Notes: generated by a model from the letters alone, not told the origin. Positions 36,197-46,794 are shown, counted from the first letter of the stretch. The stretch: DNA of 64,000 nt from Cryptosporangium minutisporangium (GCF_039536245.1 NZ_BAAAYN010000012.1:124001-188000), one strand, 5' to 3'. Made by a program: numbers and translations.

Positions 36197-36964
36197 GTGG
36201 CTGTTCGGGATGTCCTCTACTCCCTCTACGAGCGGCGGCTCGTCCGCAAGCTGACCGGCGCACCGCGCCCTCGGCACGTCGGGGTGATCCTCGACGGCAA
36301 CCGGCGCTGGGCGCGGGAAGCCGGGTTCGACGACCCCAACGAGGGTCATCACGTCGGCGCACGGAAGATCGAGCAGGTGCTCGGCTGGTGCACCGACCAA
36401 GGCGTCGAGGTCGTGACGCTGTGGCTGCTCTCCACCGATAACCTGTCGCGCCCGGAGAGCGAGCTGGCGCCGCTGCTGCGGATCATCGAGGGCGTCGCGA
36501 CCGACCTCGCCGCTGACGACCAGCCCTGGCGTCTCCGGATGGTGGGCGCGCTCGACCTGTTGCCCGCGGAGACCTCGCGGATCCTCAAGGACGCCGCCGA
36601 GCGCACCCACTCGAAGACGGGCACCTCGGTGAACATCGCGGTCGGGTACGGGGGCCGCCGGGAGATCGCCGACGCGGTGCGGTCGCTGCTGCACGAACAC
36701 GCCAGCCTCGGGACGCCGATCGAGCAGCTGGCCGAGGTCCTCGACGTCGACCACATCGCCGAGCACCTCTACACGAAGGGCCAACCCGACCCCGATCTGG
36801 TCATCCGGACCTCCGGAGAGCAGCGGCTGTCCGGGTTCCTGCTCTGGCAGAGCGCGCACTCGGAGTTCTACTTCTGCGACGCGCACTGGCCGGACTTCCG
36901 CCGGACCGACTTCCTCCGTGCGCTCCGCGACTACGCGAAGCGCAATCGTCGCTTCGGAGTCTGA
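36197..36964 (+). CDS. Cis-prenyl transferase (Z-farnesyl/undecaprenyl diphosphate synthase family)
   Basis: A 255-residue enzyme that adds isopentenyl units in Z configuration. The catalytic Asp33 is in V-I-L-D-G-N-R-R-W, and the C-terminal R-T-S-G-E-Q-R-L-S-G-F-L-L-W-Q and F-x-D-x-H-W-P-D-F motifs are complete. Position after the hemolysin III gene matches Rv1086, the short-chain Z,E-farnesyl diphosphate synthase of M. tuberculosis (recalled), so a short product is more likely than a full undecaprenyl chain. GTG start at 36197, apparently leaderless. Confidence 0.87.
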   Translation: MAVRDVLYSLYERRLVRKLTGAPRPRHVGVILDGNRRWAREAGFDDPNEGHHVGARKIEQVLGWCTDQGVEVVTLWLLSTDNLSRPESELAPLLRIIEGVATDLAADDQPWRLRMVGALDLLPAETSRILKDAAERTHSKTGTSVNIAVGYGGRREIADAVRSLLHEHASLGTPIEQLAEVLDVDHIAEHLYTKGQPDPDLVIRTSGEQRLSGFLLWQSAHSEFYFCDAHWPDFRRTDFLRALRDYAKRNRRFGV

Positions 36965-37180
36965 GCCGGCTGGACCGGCGGAGCCGCTGAGCCGGCTGGA
37001 CCGGCAGAGCCGACGGGGCCCGCCGTTCGTGGTGCCTGGCCCGGCTGGGCGACCGCACAAAGCTGCGCCCTCGGAGCGGTGAAATCACCCCGGCGTGGAT
37101 ACCGTGGGCTCACTCTCGTCGTGAACTGTGTCGCCTATTGCCGGGCGCGAAGCGGCGCGATCTGCATGGTGAGGTGTGCG

Positions 37181-38380
37181 ATGAAGCAGGCCCTTCCGAG
37201 CCGGCCGGATCTGTCCAGTCCGTGGCCGACCCTGCCGAGCGACATGGCGCCGCTGATGCGCCGGGAGATCCCCGACCTGGCCGCGGAGATGGTCCGCGAG
37301 ATCTCCCACCAGGTCCCGGAGTACGACCGGCCTGGTGACGCGGACTACCGGCACACGATCCAGCGCGGCGTCGAGCAGGCACTGCAGGAGTTCGTCGGCC
37401 GGGTGAGCCGGGGAGACGGCGACCTGGAGACCGCCGCAGAGGTCCATCGCGCGATCGGCCGGGCCGAGCGTCGGGCCGGTCGAAGCCTCGACGCGCTGCA
37501 TTCGGCGTACCGGGTGGGTGCTCGACTGTCCTGGCGGCGGTGGGCGGAGCTGAGCAGCATCGCGGGTGTGCCGCCCGCACAGATCTACCGGATCGCGGAC
37601 GCGGTCTTCGCCCACATCGACGAGTTGGCCGAACACGCCACGGAGGGGTACGCCGCCGCCTCGGCCCCCGACGACCGGCGCCGAGGCCGCCTGCTGAAGC
37701 TCTTGCTGACGCCGGGCACCAAGCCGGAGGCGCTCGCGGAGGCAGCGCGAGCGGCGCGCTGGCCGTTGCCCGGGGAGGTGGTCGCCGTGATCGCGCAGGG
37801 CCCGGTGCGGGTCGGCGCCGACGTTCCGCGCGAGATCCTCGTCGGCAGCGGCGGTGGGCGGCCGTTCCTGCTGCTGCCCGCGGCCAGTTCGTGGTTGGAC
37901 CAGGCCCATCGCTGGTTCGCTGCGGGATGCCTGGTCGTGGCCGGCCCCGCGGTGCCGCTCGGGTCCGCCCGCAACTCGCTCCAGCTCGCCCGCCGGTGCC
38001 TGGACCTGGTCGACCGCGGCATCGTCGAGCAACCGGAGCAGGGCGTCGTCCGCGCGGAGTCGCATTTGGCCAGCGTCGTCCTGTTGGAGAACGAAGCGTT
38101 CGTGCAGATGCTGATCGACCGGCACCTCGGTCCGCTGCGCCAGCTGACGCCCCGTCAGCAGCACCGCATGGTCGAGACACTGCTGGCGTCGCTCAGCTGC
38201 CGGAACGGCGCACCGGCCGTCGCGCGGATACTGAACCTGCACCCGCAGACCGTCCGGTACCGACTCCGGCGCGCGGAGAGCCTGTTCGGTGACCGCCTGC
38301 GCGATCCATTGGTCCGGCTGGAGTTCGAGATGGCACTCCGTGGTCACCAATTACTCAGCAAGCAAGCGGTGCCCGCCTGA
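37181..38380 (+). CDS. PucR/CdaR-type transcriptional regulator
   Basis: A 399-residue protein with an N-terminal helical region resembling RsbT co-antagonist/PucR N-terminal domains, a middle GGDEF-like fold region typical of CdaR, and a C-terminal PucR helix-turn-helix (A-R-I-L-N-L-H-P-Q-T-V-R-Y-R-L-R-R-A-E). The ATG at 37181 has GAGG six bases upstream; the frame is open to 37079. It stands alone. Targets and effector are unknown. Confidence 0.85.
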   Translation: MKQALPSRPDLSSPWPTLPSDMAPLMRREIPDLAAEMVREISHQVPEYDRPGDADYRHTIQRGVEQALQEFVGRVSRGDGDLETAAEVHRAIGRAERRAGRSLDALHSAYRVGARLSWRRWAELSSIAGVPPAQIYRIADAVFAHIDELAEHATEGYAAASAPDDRRRGRLLKLLLTPGTKPEALAEAARAARWPLPGEVVAVIAQGPVRVGADVPREILVGSGGGRPFLLLPAASSWLDQAHRWFAAGCLVVAGPAVPLGSARNSLQLARRCLDLVDRGIVEQPEQGVVRAESHLASVVLLENEAFVQMLIDRHLGPLRQLTPRQQHRMVETLLASLSCRNGAPAVARILNLHPQTVRYRLRRAESLFGDRLRDPLVRLEFEMALRGHQLLSKQAVPA

Positions 38381-38648
38381 CCCTGGTCTGACCGGTTGAG
38401 TACCTGTCCTGTTACGGGATGTTCACATGCTGGTACGGCAGATCTGGGCGTTACGGACCCGGAACCCCGTCCGACGGCGTAGCGTTCGTCCCGGTGGGGC
38501 TCTCGATCCCCACCCGGGAGGCCCAGGCGTTGAAACCTTCGATCGGTTGTCTTCGTCGCGGGGCCGGCACCCGGCCCCGTAGGGCGGGTACCGGACCCGG
38601 CGAGCCAGTGGGCGCACGGGTGCGCGCCCGCGGGACCAGGAGCACTTC

Positions 38649-40103
38649 ATGTCCGATCGTCGTACCCCAGAGACCTCACTGAGCGACCCCGCTCCAACGG
38701 AGGTCACCGCGCCCGTGGCGGCACCGTCCGCATCGGACGGCGCAGTTCCGACCCGTCGCACCCGCGAGCGGACGTCCCGTACGGAGGAACACCCAGCCGA
38801 CGTCGTCGGCGACAAGGTCTACGTCCTGGACACCTCCGTTCTCCTCTCCGACCCCGGTGCGCTGGGGCGGTTCGCTGAGCACGAGGTAGTCCTTCCGCTC
38901 GTCGTCATCACCGAATTGGAAGGCAAGCGGCACCACCCGGAGTTGGGCTGGTTCGCCAGGCAGACGCTCCGCATGCTCGACGACCTGCGGGTCAAGCACG
39001 GCCGGCTCGACGTCCCGGTGCCGGTGAACGAGGCGGGCGGCATGCTGCGCGTCGAGCTGAACCACGCGTCGACCGAGAACCTGCCGCAAGGCTTCCGGGC
39101 CGAGACCAACGACACCCGGATCCTCGCGGTAGCCTTGAACCTCGCCGCCGAGGGCGCGGACGTCGTCCTGGTGACCAAGGACGTGCCGCTCCGGGTCAAG
39201 GCGGGTGCGGTCGGCCTGAACGCCGACGAGTACCGCGCCGAGATGGTGTCGGTCGCCGAGCGGCCCTGGACCGGCATGGTCGACCTCGACATCAGCGACG
39301 ACGAGATGGCGCGCCTCTACGGCGAGGAGACGATCGACCTGGCCGGGGCGCAGGGCCTTCCGTGCCACACCGGCCTGGTTCTGCACTCCGGCCGCGGCTC
39401 GGCGCTGGCTCGCGTCCGGCCGGACAAGACCGTGCGTCTCGTCCGCGGCGACCGGGACGCGTTCGGCCTGCACGGCCGCTCGGCCGAGCAGCGGGTCGCC
39501 CTCGACCTGCTGCTCGACGACGAGGTCGGGATCGTCTCGCTCGGCGGCCGGGCCGGGACCGGCAAGTCGGCGCTCGCGCTCTGCGCCGGCCTGGAGCAGG
39601 TGATGGAGCGCCGCGCACACAAGAAGGTCGTGGTGTTCCGCCCGCTCTACGCGGTCGGCGGCCAGGAACTCGGCTACTTGCCGGGCAGCGAGGCCGAGAA
39701 GATGAGCCCCTGGGGCCAGGCGGTCTTCGACACCCTCGGTGCGTTGGTCAGCGACGCGGTGGTGGAGGAGGTGCTGGGCCGCGGTCTGCTCGAGGTGCTG
39801 CCGCTGACGCACATCCGCGGTCGTTCGCTGCACGACGCGTTCGTGATCGTCGACGAGGCGCAGTCGCTGGAGCGCGGCGTATTGCTCACCGTGCTGTCCC
39901 GGGTGGGCGCCAACTCCCGGGTCGTGCTCACGCACGACGTCGCCCAGCGCGACAACCTGCGGGTGGGACGCCACGACGGCGTCGCGGCCGTGGTGGAGAC
40001 GCTCAAGGGGCACCCGCTCTTCGCGCACGTGACGCTGACCCGCTCGGAGCGCAGCCCGATCGCGGCCCTCGTCACCGAGATGCTCGAGGAATTGCCGCAC
40101 TGA
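38649..40103 (+). CDS. phoH2: PhoH2: PIN ribonuclease fused to PhoH ATPase/helicase
   Basis: A 484-residue two-domain protein. Residues ~57-190 form a PIN nuclease with the first acidic residue in V-L-D-T-S-V-L and later E-L-E and D-T-R. From ~270 a PhoH domain has Walker A G-R-A-G-T-G-K-S near 301 and Walker B V-I-V-D-E-A-Q near 398. Mycobacterial PhoH2 is reported to unwind and cleave RNA. The first ~50 residues are low complexity. GACCAGGAGCAC precedes the ATG. The 268-base leader holds a 9-bp stem with a CAC loop at 38559-38579. Matches Rv1095 in the conserved order (recalled). Confidence 0.92.
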   Translation: MSDRRTPETSLSDPAPTEVTAPVAAPSASDGAVPTRRTRERTSRTEEHPADVVGDKVYVLDTSVLLSDPGALGRFAEHEVVLPLVVITELEGKRHHPELGWFARQTLRMLDDLRVKHGRLDVPVPVNEAGGMLRVELNHASTENLPQGFRAETNDTRILAVALNLAAEGADVVLVTKDVPLRVKAGAVGLNADEYRAEMVSVAERPWTGMVDLDISDDEMARLYGEETIDLAGAQGLPCHTGLVLHSGRGSALARVRPDKTVRLVRGDRDAFGLHGRSAEQRVALDLLLDDEVGIVSLGGRAGTGKSALALCAGLEQVMERRAHKKVVVFRPLYAVGGQELGYLPGSEAEKMSPWGQAVFDTLGALVSDAVVEEVLGRGLLEVLPLTHIRGRSLHDAFVIVDEAQSLERGVLLTVLSRVGANSRVVLTHDVAQRDNLRVGRHDGVAAVVETLKGHPLFAHVTLTRSERSPIAALVTEMLEELPH

Positions 40104-40107
40104 CATG

Positions 40108-40153
40108 ACAACAAATGGGGGTCTCGGCTGCGGCTGAGACCCCCATTTGTTGT
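40108..40153 (+). terminator. 18-bp perfect hairpin terminator after phoH2
   Basis: The arms 40108-40125 and 40136-40153 are exact complements around a 10-base loop, starting 4 bases after the phoH2 stop. Confidence 0.92.
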
Positions 40154-40286
40154 TCACGGGCCGCGGTGGTCACCGTCACGGCCGTAAGTGACCGACTCGT
40201 CGGTAAGGTGGCGGTCAGGCCTGACTGGTACTGGTCGGTCTCGGCTACTGGCCAGCATCGCCACTGATCAGCACTGAGGAGGAAGC

Positions 40287-41045
40287 GTGAGCGCAGAGCA
40301 GCGGGTAGCGATCGTGACGGGCGCAGCACGGGGGATCGGTGCCGCAACCGCGATCCGCCTGGCCCGCGACGGCTTCGCGGTCGGCGTTGTCGACCTCGAC
40401 GCGGACGCGTGCAAGGACACGGTCGACGCCATCACGACCGCCGGTGGCAAGGCCCTCGCGGTCGGTGCCGACGTCAGCGATTCGGAGCAGGTCGCGGTCG
40501 GCATCCAGCAAGTCGTCGACGGCCTCGGAGCGCCGACCGTCCTGGTGAACAACGCCGGCATCCTCCGGGACAACCTGCTGTTCAAGATGTCCGACAGCGA
40601 CTGGGACGCGGTCATGAACGTCCACCTGCGTGGTGCGTTCCTGATGACCCGGGCCGTGCAGAAGTTCCAGGTCGAGCAGAAGTGGGGCCGGATCGTCAAC
40701 CTGTCGAGCACGTCGGCGCTCGGCAACCGCGGCCAGGCGAACTACTCGACCGCGAAGGCCGGCCTCCAGGGCTTCACCAAGACCCTCGCGATCGAGCTCG
40801 GCAAGTACGGCGTCACCGCGAACGCGATCGCGCCGGGCTTCATCCAGACCGACATGACCGCGGCGACGGCAGCCCGGGTCGGCGTCCCGTTCGAGGACTT
40901 CATCAAGGCGGCGACGTCGATGATCCCGGTCGGCCGTCCCGGCGTGCCGGAGGACATCGCCGGCGTGGTGTCGTTCCTCGTCAGCGACGACGCGTCGTTC
41001 GTCTCCGGTCAGGTCATCTACGTCGCGGGCGGTCCGAAGGACTGA
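40287..41045 (+). CDS. fabG: SDR-family 3-oxoacyl-ACP reductase-like protein
   Basis: A 252-residue classical short-chain dehydrogenase. The NADP(H) motif T-G-A-A-R-G-I-G, the N-N-A-G-I motif, the catalytic Ser in N-L-S-S-T-S-A, Y-S-T-A-K and the C-terminal G-Q-V-I-Y-V-A-G-G are complete. The sequence resembles FabG, but a stand-alone copy outside a fatty acid operon may act on another ketone or alcohol. GAGGAGGA precedes the GTG. A hairpin at 41120-41148 follows. Confidence 0.85.
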   Translation: MSAEQRVAIVTGAARGIGAATAIRLARDGFAVGVVDLDADACKDTVDAITTAGGKALAVGADVSDSEQVAVGIQQVVDGLGAPTVLVNNAGILRDNLLFKMSDSDWDAVMNVHLRGAFLMTRAVQKFQVEQKWGRIVNLSSTSALGNRGQANYSTAKAGLQGFTKTLAIELGKYGVTANAIAPGFIQTDMTAATAARVGVPFEDFIKAATSMIPVGRPGVPEDIAGVVSFLVSDDASFVSGQVIYVAGGPKD

Positions 41046-41119
41046 CCGTTCGTCTGAAGGCTTTCGCGCCGCGTGGCTCCCTACGGTGGGGGCCGCGCGG
41101 CGCTGTTTCGATCCAGTCC

Positions 41120-41148
41120 CCGGTGACCTCGGTGAGGCAGGTCACCGG
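41120..41148 (+). terminator. 10-bp hairpin after fabG
   Basis: CCGGTGACCT and AGGTCACCGG pair around a 9-base loop, 75 bases past the fabG stop. Confidence 0.6.
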
Positions 41149-41526
41149 ATGGCCGCGACCAGGGGGAGAAATCACCCCGCATCTCGCATAGCCGACACCA
41201 TCTCGCCACGGACTGTTAAGGCAGCAGTAAGAGACGTATAGAGGTGGCCACAGCCGAGGATCGCGTGGCTCCAGGTCCGGTACGTTCGCTCGAAGTGTGC
41301 AAGGGGCGACGGACGAGCTCTCGGACAGATGGGGTTCGAGGCGCGACCTGACGCGAGAGGTGCTCATGAATGCAGCGCTGCCGGGCACGGGCTTACTGCC
41401 CGCCCAGTTGACAGCGCCAGGACTTTCCCTACTGGCCGGTGCCGGGAGGGCCGGAGTCGTCGGCCACCTGGACGGTGACGACCTCCGGTGCGAGGCACCG
41501 GAGGACCGGGGGACGGGCCAGCGCCG
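41149..41526 (+). other. Leader of the transglycosylase gene, with possible 77-codon ORF
   Basis: A frame runs from GTG 41297 to TGA 41530 and ends in an ATGA overlap with the transglycosylase start. Its codon use is weak (aga, tta and cta appear) and it has no clear ribosome site, so I do not call it a gene. TACGTT at 41281-41286 may be a -10 box for this leader. I looked for a c-di-AMP riboswitch, common before cell-wall hydrolases in actinobacteria, and did not find its conserved blocks. Confidence 0.3.
41482..41504 (+). promoter_or_regulatory. Hairpin pairing CCTCC with GGAGG before the transglycosylase start
   Basis: CCTCCGGTG and CACCGGAGG form a 9-bp stem with a CGAGG loop. The GGAGG (41500-41504) is 22 bases from the ATG at 41527, far for a ribosome site, so the stem could hide an accessory site or simply shape the leader. 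Confidence 0.4.
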
Positions 41527-43116
41527 ATGACCTACCGCCTCCGTGACGATCAGGAGTACGGCGCAGGGGGATGGGACGGTCCGGAGGACACCTCCGGCGA
41601 TCAGGGCGACGACTTACCCGGCCGGCGTCGGCCGGGAGCGCCACGCTCTGGGTCCCACTCCAGCGACTACGCCGGTTCGGAGCAGTACACCTACCAGCGC
41701 CCGGACGACTGGGCTCCGCGCGCTCGGCGCCGGTACGCCGACTCGTTCGACGAGCCGACCGCGGCGACGCCGGCCGCCGGTGCGCCGATCCAGACGCCCC
41801 CGAATTCGATGTCGGCGAACCCGGCCCCGTCGGTCGACTGGTGGGGCCGGTCGAGCGAGACCGACAGCCGGGACGGCGCCGCGGCACGCAGCTTCTCCTG
41901 GCGAGAGCAGGAGACCGTCGACGGCTACGCGCCGCCGCGTCAGGACGACCGGTCGGCCGAGTCCTACGACGGGTACGGCGGCGTCAACTACGACCGCGCG
42001 AACTACGGCGGGCGCAACTACGAGGAACCGTCCTTCGGCGGCCGGAACTTCGAGAGCCCGAAGGACGAGACACCGTCCTGGGACGCGAAGCCGTGGGGCG
42101 TGGGCCGAGGCGCGGAAGGCAGCGCCTGGGACGCGGACGCGCTCCGGGCCGCGGCCGGCGTGCCCTACCGGGAGTCCAGCCGGGACGCCGACGACACCGC
42201 GCAGCTCCCCCCGGCGCGCACCAGTGCGCTCCCGCCGGTGCCGCCCGCCTACGGGATCCCCGGCCAGCGTCGTCCGGCCGGGTACGGGCCGGACGCCGAC
42301 ACCGAGTTCAGGGGCGCCGAGCGCCTCCAGGCGGCCGCAGACGCCGAGGTGCCGATCGCGCCTCCGGCCGACCCCAAGCGATCGTTACCGCGCAAGCACC
42401 TGATCCTGCGGATCGCCGCGGTGATGGTGCTCGTCTTCTCGGCGGCGATCGGGGTGGCGGTGACGGTCCTCCGGGACACCGACCCGGACACGGTCCAGGT
42501 CAAGGAGGAGCTCAAGGCGGACGTCCCGGTAACGGTGGCGACGCCGCCCCCGGACACCGGCACCGAGCAGGACAAGCCGGTGGGCGCCGAGATCCAGCAG
42601 AAGCAGGCGCAGCAGCAGGCCCTGGACGCCGCCCGGTCGCGCGCGGCGGACAAGGCGGAAGCGGCGCAGAAGAAGGCCGCCGAGGACGCCGAGCGGGCCG
42701 AGGACGAGCGTGCGTCCCGCAGCGCGGAACGTAGCGCCGCGTCGGACGACGAGTCCGAGTCGACCGGCTCGTCGGGCGACCCGGTGCCGAGCGCTCCGGT
42801 GGACTGCAACAACTACAGCGGCAACAAGAAGACCGGCTGTGCGCTGCTCTCCGAGTACGGCTTCTCCACCAGCCAGATGAGCTGCCTGGACAAGCTCTGG
42901 ATGAAGGAGAGCGGCTGGCGGACCACCGCCGAGAACCCGTCCTCCGGGGCGTATGGCATCCCGCAGTCGCTGCCGGGCAACAAGATGGCCACGGTCGCCA
43001 GTGACTGGCGGACCAACCCGGCCACCCAGATCCGGTGGGGCTTGGGCTACATCAAGGACCGGTACGGCACGCCGTGCGGCGCGTGGTCGCACTCGCAGGC
43101 CAACGGCTGGTACTGA
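41527..43116 (+). CDS. Membrane-anchored transglycosylase-like protein
   Basis: A 529-residue protein. Residues 1-280 are disordered and rich in Gly, Asp, Tyr and Arg. One membrane helix follows near 285-305 (I-A-A-V-M-V-L-V-F-S-A-A-I-G-V), then an Ala/Glu/Lys/Gln coiled stretch (~355-400). A ~90-residue C-terminal domain with K-E-S-G-W, N-P-S-S-G-A-Y-G-I-P-Q and Y-I-K-D-R-Y-G-T-P is like the lytic-transglycosylase/Rpf-related domains of actinobacterial wall proteins; the Glu of K-E-S-G-W is the likely acid. It would act on peptidoglycan outside the membrane. Confidence 0.8.
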   Translation: MTYRLRDDQEYGAGGWDGPEDTSGDQGDDLPGRRRPGAPRSGSHSSDYAGSEQYTYQRPDDWAPRARRRYADSFDEPTAATPAAGAPIQTPPNSMSANPAPSVDWWGRSSETDSRDGAAARSFSWREQETVDGYAPPRQDDRSAESYDGYGGVNYDRANYGGRNYEEPSFGGRNFESPKDETPSWDAKPWGVGRGAEGSAWDADALRAAAGVPYRESSRDADDTAQLPPARTSALPPVPPAYGIPGQRRPAGYGPDADTEFRGAERLQAAADAEVPIAPPADPKRSLPRKHLILRIAAVMVLVFSAAIGVAVTVLRDTDPDTVQVKEELKADVPVTVATPPPDTGTEQDKPVGAEIQQKQAQQQALDAARSRAADKAEAAQKKAAEDAERAEDERASRSAERSAASDDESESTGSSGDPVPSAPVDCNNYSGNKKTGCALLSEYGFSTSQMSCLDKLWMKESGWRTTAENPSSGAYGIPQSLPGNKMATVASDWRTNPATQIRWGLGYIKDRYGTPCGAWSHSQANGWY

Positions 43117-43146
43117 GCACGGTTCTCGGAGCCCCGCCTCGGCCTC

Positions 43147-43179
43147 GGAGCCCCGCCTCGCACTGCGAGGCGGGGCTCC
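43147..43179. terminator. 15-bp terminator between convergent genes
   Basis: GGAGCCCCGCCTCGC and GCGAGGCGGGGCTCC pair around ACT. A second copy of the left arm lies just upstream at about 43128-43141. Confidence 0.9.
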
Positions 43180-43186
43180 CGGCTGA

Positions 43187-44578
43187 TCAGGGCCGGGTCA
43201 TCGCCAGGACGTCGAGGGCGGCGTCCAGCTCCTTCTCGCTGACCTTGCCCGACTCGACATGGCCACGCTCGACGACGACCTCCCGAATCGTCTTGCGCTC
43301 CTTCAGCGCCTGCTTCGCGATCGCGGCGGCTTCCTCGTAGCCGAGGTACCGGTTGAGCGGCGTCACGATCGACGGTGACGACTCGGCGTACTCCCGGCAC
43401 CGCTCGACGTTCGCCACGATGCCGTCCACGCAGCGGTCGGCGAGCACCCGCGACACGTTCGCGAGCAGGCGCACCGACTCCAGGACGTTCCGCGCCAGTA
43501 CCGGCAGCATCACGTTGAGCTCGAACGATCCGGACGCACCGGCGAACGTCACCGTCGCGTCGTTGCCGATCACCTGGGCGGCGACCTGCGCGACCGCCTC
43601 GGGGATGACCGGGTTGACCTTGCCGGGCATGATCGACGAGCCCGGCTGCAGGTCGGGGAGCGCGATCTCGGCGAGACCCGCACGCGGTCCCGAGCCCATC
43701 CAGCGCAGGTCGTTGGCGATCTTCACCAGGCCGACCGCGATCGTCCGGAGCTGGCCGGAGGCCTCCACCAGCGCGTCCCGGGCGCCCTGTGCCTCGAAGT
43801 GGTCACGCGCCTCGGTGACCGGCAGGCCGGTCCGGGTGGCGAGGTCGGCGATCACCTGGGTGGCGAACCCGGGCGGAGTGTTGATGCCGGTGCCGACGGC
43901 GGTGCCGCCCAGCGGCAGCTCGGCCAGCCGGGGCAGCGCGGACCGGAGCCGTTCGACGCCCAGCTCCACCTGAGTGGCGTAGCCGCCGAACTCCTGGCCG
44001 AGCGTGACGGGCGTGGCGTCCATCAGGTGGGTGCGGCCGGATTTGACCACCTCCGCGAACTCCACCTGCTTGCGCCGCAGCGACGCGACCAGGTGCTCCA
44101 GCGCGGGAATCAGGTCGTCCGACACCGCGCCGGTGGCGGCCAGGTGGATCGACGACGGGAACACGTCGTTCGACGACTGGGACGCGTTCACGTGGTCGTT
44201 GGGGTGGACCGGCTTCCCCAGCCGCTCGGTGGCCAGGGTGGCGATCACCTCGTTGGTGTTCATGTTGCTCGAGGTGCCCGAGCCGGTCTGGAACACGTCG
44301 ACCGGGAACTCCGCGTTCCAGCGCCCGGTTGCGACCTCTTCGGCCGCGGCGGCGATGGCCTCGGCGAGGTCCGCGTCGATCACGCCCAGCTGCGCGTTGA
44401 CCCGCGCGGCCGACGCCTTGATCCGGCCGAGCGCGGCGATCAACGCCGGCTCCAGCGGCGCGCCGGAGATCGGGAAGTTCTCCACCGCCCGCTGGGTCTG
44501 GGCCCGCCACTTCGCCGCGGCCGGGACCCGGACCTCGCCCATCGTGTCGTGTTCGATCCGGTATTCGCTCTCGCTCAT
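43187..44578 (-). CDS. fumC: Class II fumarate hydratase
   Basis: The iron-independent fumarase of the TCA cycle interconverts fumarate and malate. The 463-residue sequence has G-S-G-T-S-S-N-M-N-x-[11 protein letters not shown] and the signature loop [11 protein letters not shown]. It corresponds to Rv1098c in the conserved order (recalled). A second, iron-sulfur fumarase is encoded 4.7 kb away at 49309. Divergent from the HNH gene with a 119-base gap. Confidence 0.95.
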   Translation of the reverse strand: MSESEYRIEHDTMGEVRVPAAAKWRAQTQRAVENFPISGAPLEPALIAALGRIKASAARVNAQLGVIDADLAEAIAAAAEEVATGRWNAEFPVDVFQTGSGTSSNMNTNEVIATLATERLGKPVHPNDHVNASQSSNDVFPSSIHLAATGAVSDDLIPALEHLVASLRRKQVEFAEVVKSGRTHLMDATPVTLGQEFGGYATQVELGVERLRSALPRLAELPLGGTAVGTGINTPPGFATQVIADLATRTGLPVTEARDHFEAQGARDALVEASGQLRTIAVGLVKIANDLRWMGSGPRAGLAEIALPDLQPGSSIMPGKVNPVIPEAVAQVAAQVIGNDATVTFAGASGSFELNVMLPVLARNVLESVRLLANVSRVLADRCVDGIVANVERCREYAESSPSIVTPLNRYLGYEEAAAIAKQALKERKTIREVVVERGHVESGKVSEKELDAALDVLAMTRP

Positions 44579-44697
44579 ACGTCATACCTACGCCTTTCGG
44601 GCCCGGTGCGCCGCAGTGGACCGGTGTGAATCGCGTTTGTCCCCAGGACGGCTCCGGCGGCGCGGGTTTTGTCGTAGGCGGGGTTCAGAGTTTCGGC

Positions 44698-46794
44698 ATG
44701 ACCGATCACGGGGTGTTTTCGCAGCTCAACGGAGTTCCGGTCGGGCCGGAGCTGGTCGCGGTCCTGGCCGCGTTACAGCCGGAGCCACGCCGACGGGTGG
44801 ACGCGGTGGGCGTTCCGGAGATCCTGCCCGACGCGTCCGAGCAGGTGCTCGTCGTGAAGGCCTGGCAGCGGGTCGCCGCCTGGGTCGATTCCCGGCTGAA
44901 CGCCGCGGTCCTCGCGGTGGCCGGTTCGCGGCTCGCTCCGGGAGAGGAGGAGGACTGGGGTCGGGAGGAGGTCGCGGCGGCACTGCGCTGGTCCAATCAG
45001 GCGGCGGCCGAACGTATCGACGTCGCCCGCGTACTGAACACGCGGTTGTTCCGCACCCGTCAGGCATTGGCCGAGGGTCGGATCACCTACCGGCACGCCG
45101 CGGAGATCGTGAAGGGTCTCGAGCCTCTGGACGACGATCACGCGACCGACGCGGAGACGCGGCTCCTGACGGCTGCTGAGGACAAGACCGCAGCACAAGT
45201 GGCCCGTCGCGCGCGTAAGGAAGTGATCAAGGCCGACCCCGACGGCGCCGACCGACGGCACCGTAAGGCCCGCGCCGGGCGCCGGGTCGAGTTCACGCCG
45301 CTGCCGGACGCGATGGCGGAGCTGCGTGCGTTCCTCCCGGCGGACGGGGCCGCGCAGGTACGCGTCGCGCTGGACCGGATCGCCGGCCGCACCGCGGTCC
45401 GCGGTGACGAGCGCACGATCGATCAACGCCGGGCGGACGCGCTGGTGGCCCTCGGTGAACTGGGGATCTTCACGGTCACGACCGGCCTGCTTCCCACGGA
45501 CAGCCCGACTCCCGTGACCCCCGCGGCCGGGAACGCCGACCTCGCCGACGCCGACCCCGGCGCTCCCAGCGCAGCCGACCCCGGCACAGCCGATGCCTGC
45601 GCAGCTGGCCCCGGGCCGTCTGATGCGGGGTTCGGGTCGCAGGACCGGAAGCGCGATCCCGACGAGCTTCGGGCCGCGCTGCTGAGCGGAAGGCGTGCCG
45701 CGCCACCCCGGGTCGCGCTCGTCGCGCCGCTCTCGACGGTGCTCGGCGCGACCGACCTACCCGGCGACCTCACCGGCTACGGCCCGGTGCCGCCGGCGAT
45801 CGTCCGGGAGTTGGCCGCCACGGGACGCTGGGAGAAGTGGCTCACCGACCACCGGGGCGTCGTCACCGACCTCGGGCGTGCGACGTACCGACCGTCCGCC
45901 GAACTCGCCGACCTGGTGCGCGCGACCTATCCCACCTGCATGTTCCCGGGCTGTTCGCAGCCCTCGTACCGCTGCGACCTCGACCACAACGTCCGCCGAA
46001 TCGACGGGGGTCCCACCAGCGCGGCCAATCTGGTTCCGCTGTGCCGCCGGCATCACCGCGCGAAGGACGAAGGTGGCTGGCAGCTCCGGCACGACAGCGA
46101 GACCGGGACCTGCACCTGGACGAGCCCGGCCGGACACGGGTACACCGTCGAGGCACCACGGCATGAGACGACCCAGAGCGCCCCGGACCTGCCGTTGACC
46201 CCGGACCTGCCGTTGGCCCCGGACCTGCCGTTGACCCCGGACCTGCCGTTGACCCCGGACCTGCCGTTGGCCCCGGACCTGCCGTTGACCCCGGACCTGC
46301 CGTTGACCCCGGACCTGCCGTTGACCCCGGACCTGCCGTTGACCCCGGACCTGCCGTTGACCCCGGACCTGCCGTTGACCCCGGACCTGCCGTTGACCCC
46401 GGACCTGCCGTTGACCCCGGACCTGCCGTTGACCCCGGACCTGCCGTTGACCCCGGACCTGCCGTTGACCCCGGACCTGCCGTTGACCCCGGACCTGCCG
46501 TTGACCCCGGACCTGCCGTTGACCCCGGACCTGCCGTTGACCCCGGACCTGCCGTTGACCCCGGACCTGCCGTTGACCCCGGACCTGCCGTTGACCCCGG
46601 ACCTGCCGTTGACCCCGGACCTGCCGTTGACCCCGGACCTGCCGTTGACCCCGGACCTGCCGTTGACCCCGGACCTGCCGTTGACCCCGGACCTGCCGTT
46701 GACCCCGGACCTGCCGTTGACCCCGGACCTGCTGGGCCTCGACGGTGCGCCGGTCGGGGTCGCGCCGGGCGCGGAGGACCTGCCGCCGTTCTGA
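44698..46794 (+). CDS. DUF222/HNH endonuclease-domain protein with 30-copy hexapeptide tail
   Basis: A 698-residue protein. Residues ~1-270 are DUF222, which typically precedes HNH domains in actinobacteria. The HNH site at ~415-460 reads C-M-F-P-G-C, D-L-D-H-N, N-L-V-P-L-C and H-H, with the zinc Cys pairs present. After residue ~495 come thirty exact or near-exact P-D-L-P-L-T units, then a short tail. Such genes are often multicopy and their role is unclear; some are linked to mobile elements. No ribosome site is visible; CAGAGT lies 6 bases before the ATG. Confidence 0.85.
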   Translation: MTDHGVFSQLNGVPVGPELVAVLAALQPEPRRRVDAVGVPEILPDASEQVLVVKAWQRVAAWVDSRLNAAVLAVAGSRLAPGEEEDWGREEVAAALRWSNQAAAERIDVARVLNTRLFRTRQALAEGRITYRHAAEIVKGLEPLDDDHATDAETRLLTAAEDKTAAQVARRARKEVIKADPDGADRRHRKARAGRRVEFTPLPDAMAELRAFLPADGAAQVRVALDRIAGRTAVRGDERTIDQRRADALVALGELGIFTVTTGLLPTDSPTPVTPAAGNADLADADPGAPSAADPGTADACAAGPGPSDAGFGSQDRKRDPDELRAALLSGRRAAPPRVALVAPLSTVLGATDLPGDLTGYGPVPPAIVRELAATGRWEKWLTDHRGVVTDLGRATYRPSAELADLVRATYPTCMFPGCSQPSYRCDLDHNVRRIDGGPTSAANLVPLCRRHHRAKDEGGWQLRHDSETGTCTWTSPAGHGYTVEAPRHETTQSAPDLPLTPDLPLAPDLPLTPDLPLTPDLPLAPDLPLTPDLPLTPDLPLTPDLPLTPDLPLTPDLPLTPDLPLTPDLPLTPDLPLTPDLPLTPDLPLTPDLPLTPDLPLTPDLPLTPDLPLTPDLPLTPDLPLTPDLPLTPDLPLTPDLPLTPDLPLTPDLPLTPDLPLTPDLPLTPDLPLTPDLLGLDGAPVGVAPGAEDLPPF
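46183..46731 (+). repeat. 30.5-copy 18-bp tandem repeat in the HNH gene
   Basis: Thirty consecutive 18-base units (CCGGACCTGCCGTTGACC) and a final half unit encode P-D-L-P-L-T. Only copies 2 and 5 differ, with gcc for acc (Thr to Ala). The lack of silent variation shows recent expansion or homogenisation. Because 18 is a multiple of 3 with no stop, several frames on both strands stay open through it. Confidence 0.97.

Noticed and set aside
41149-41526. c-di-AMP (ydaO-type) riboswitch before the transglycosylase gene
   Set aside because: The context fits, but the conserved G-rich and C-C-C-G-A-A-C-C blocks of that riboswitch are not found.
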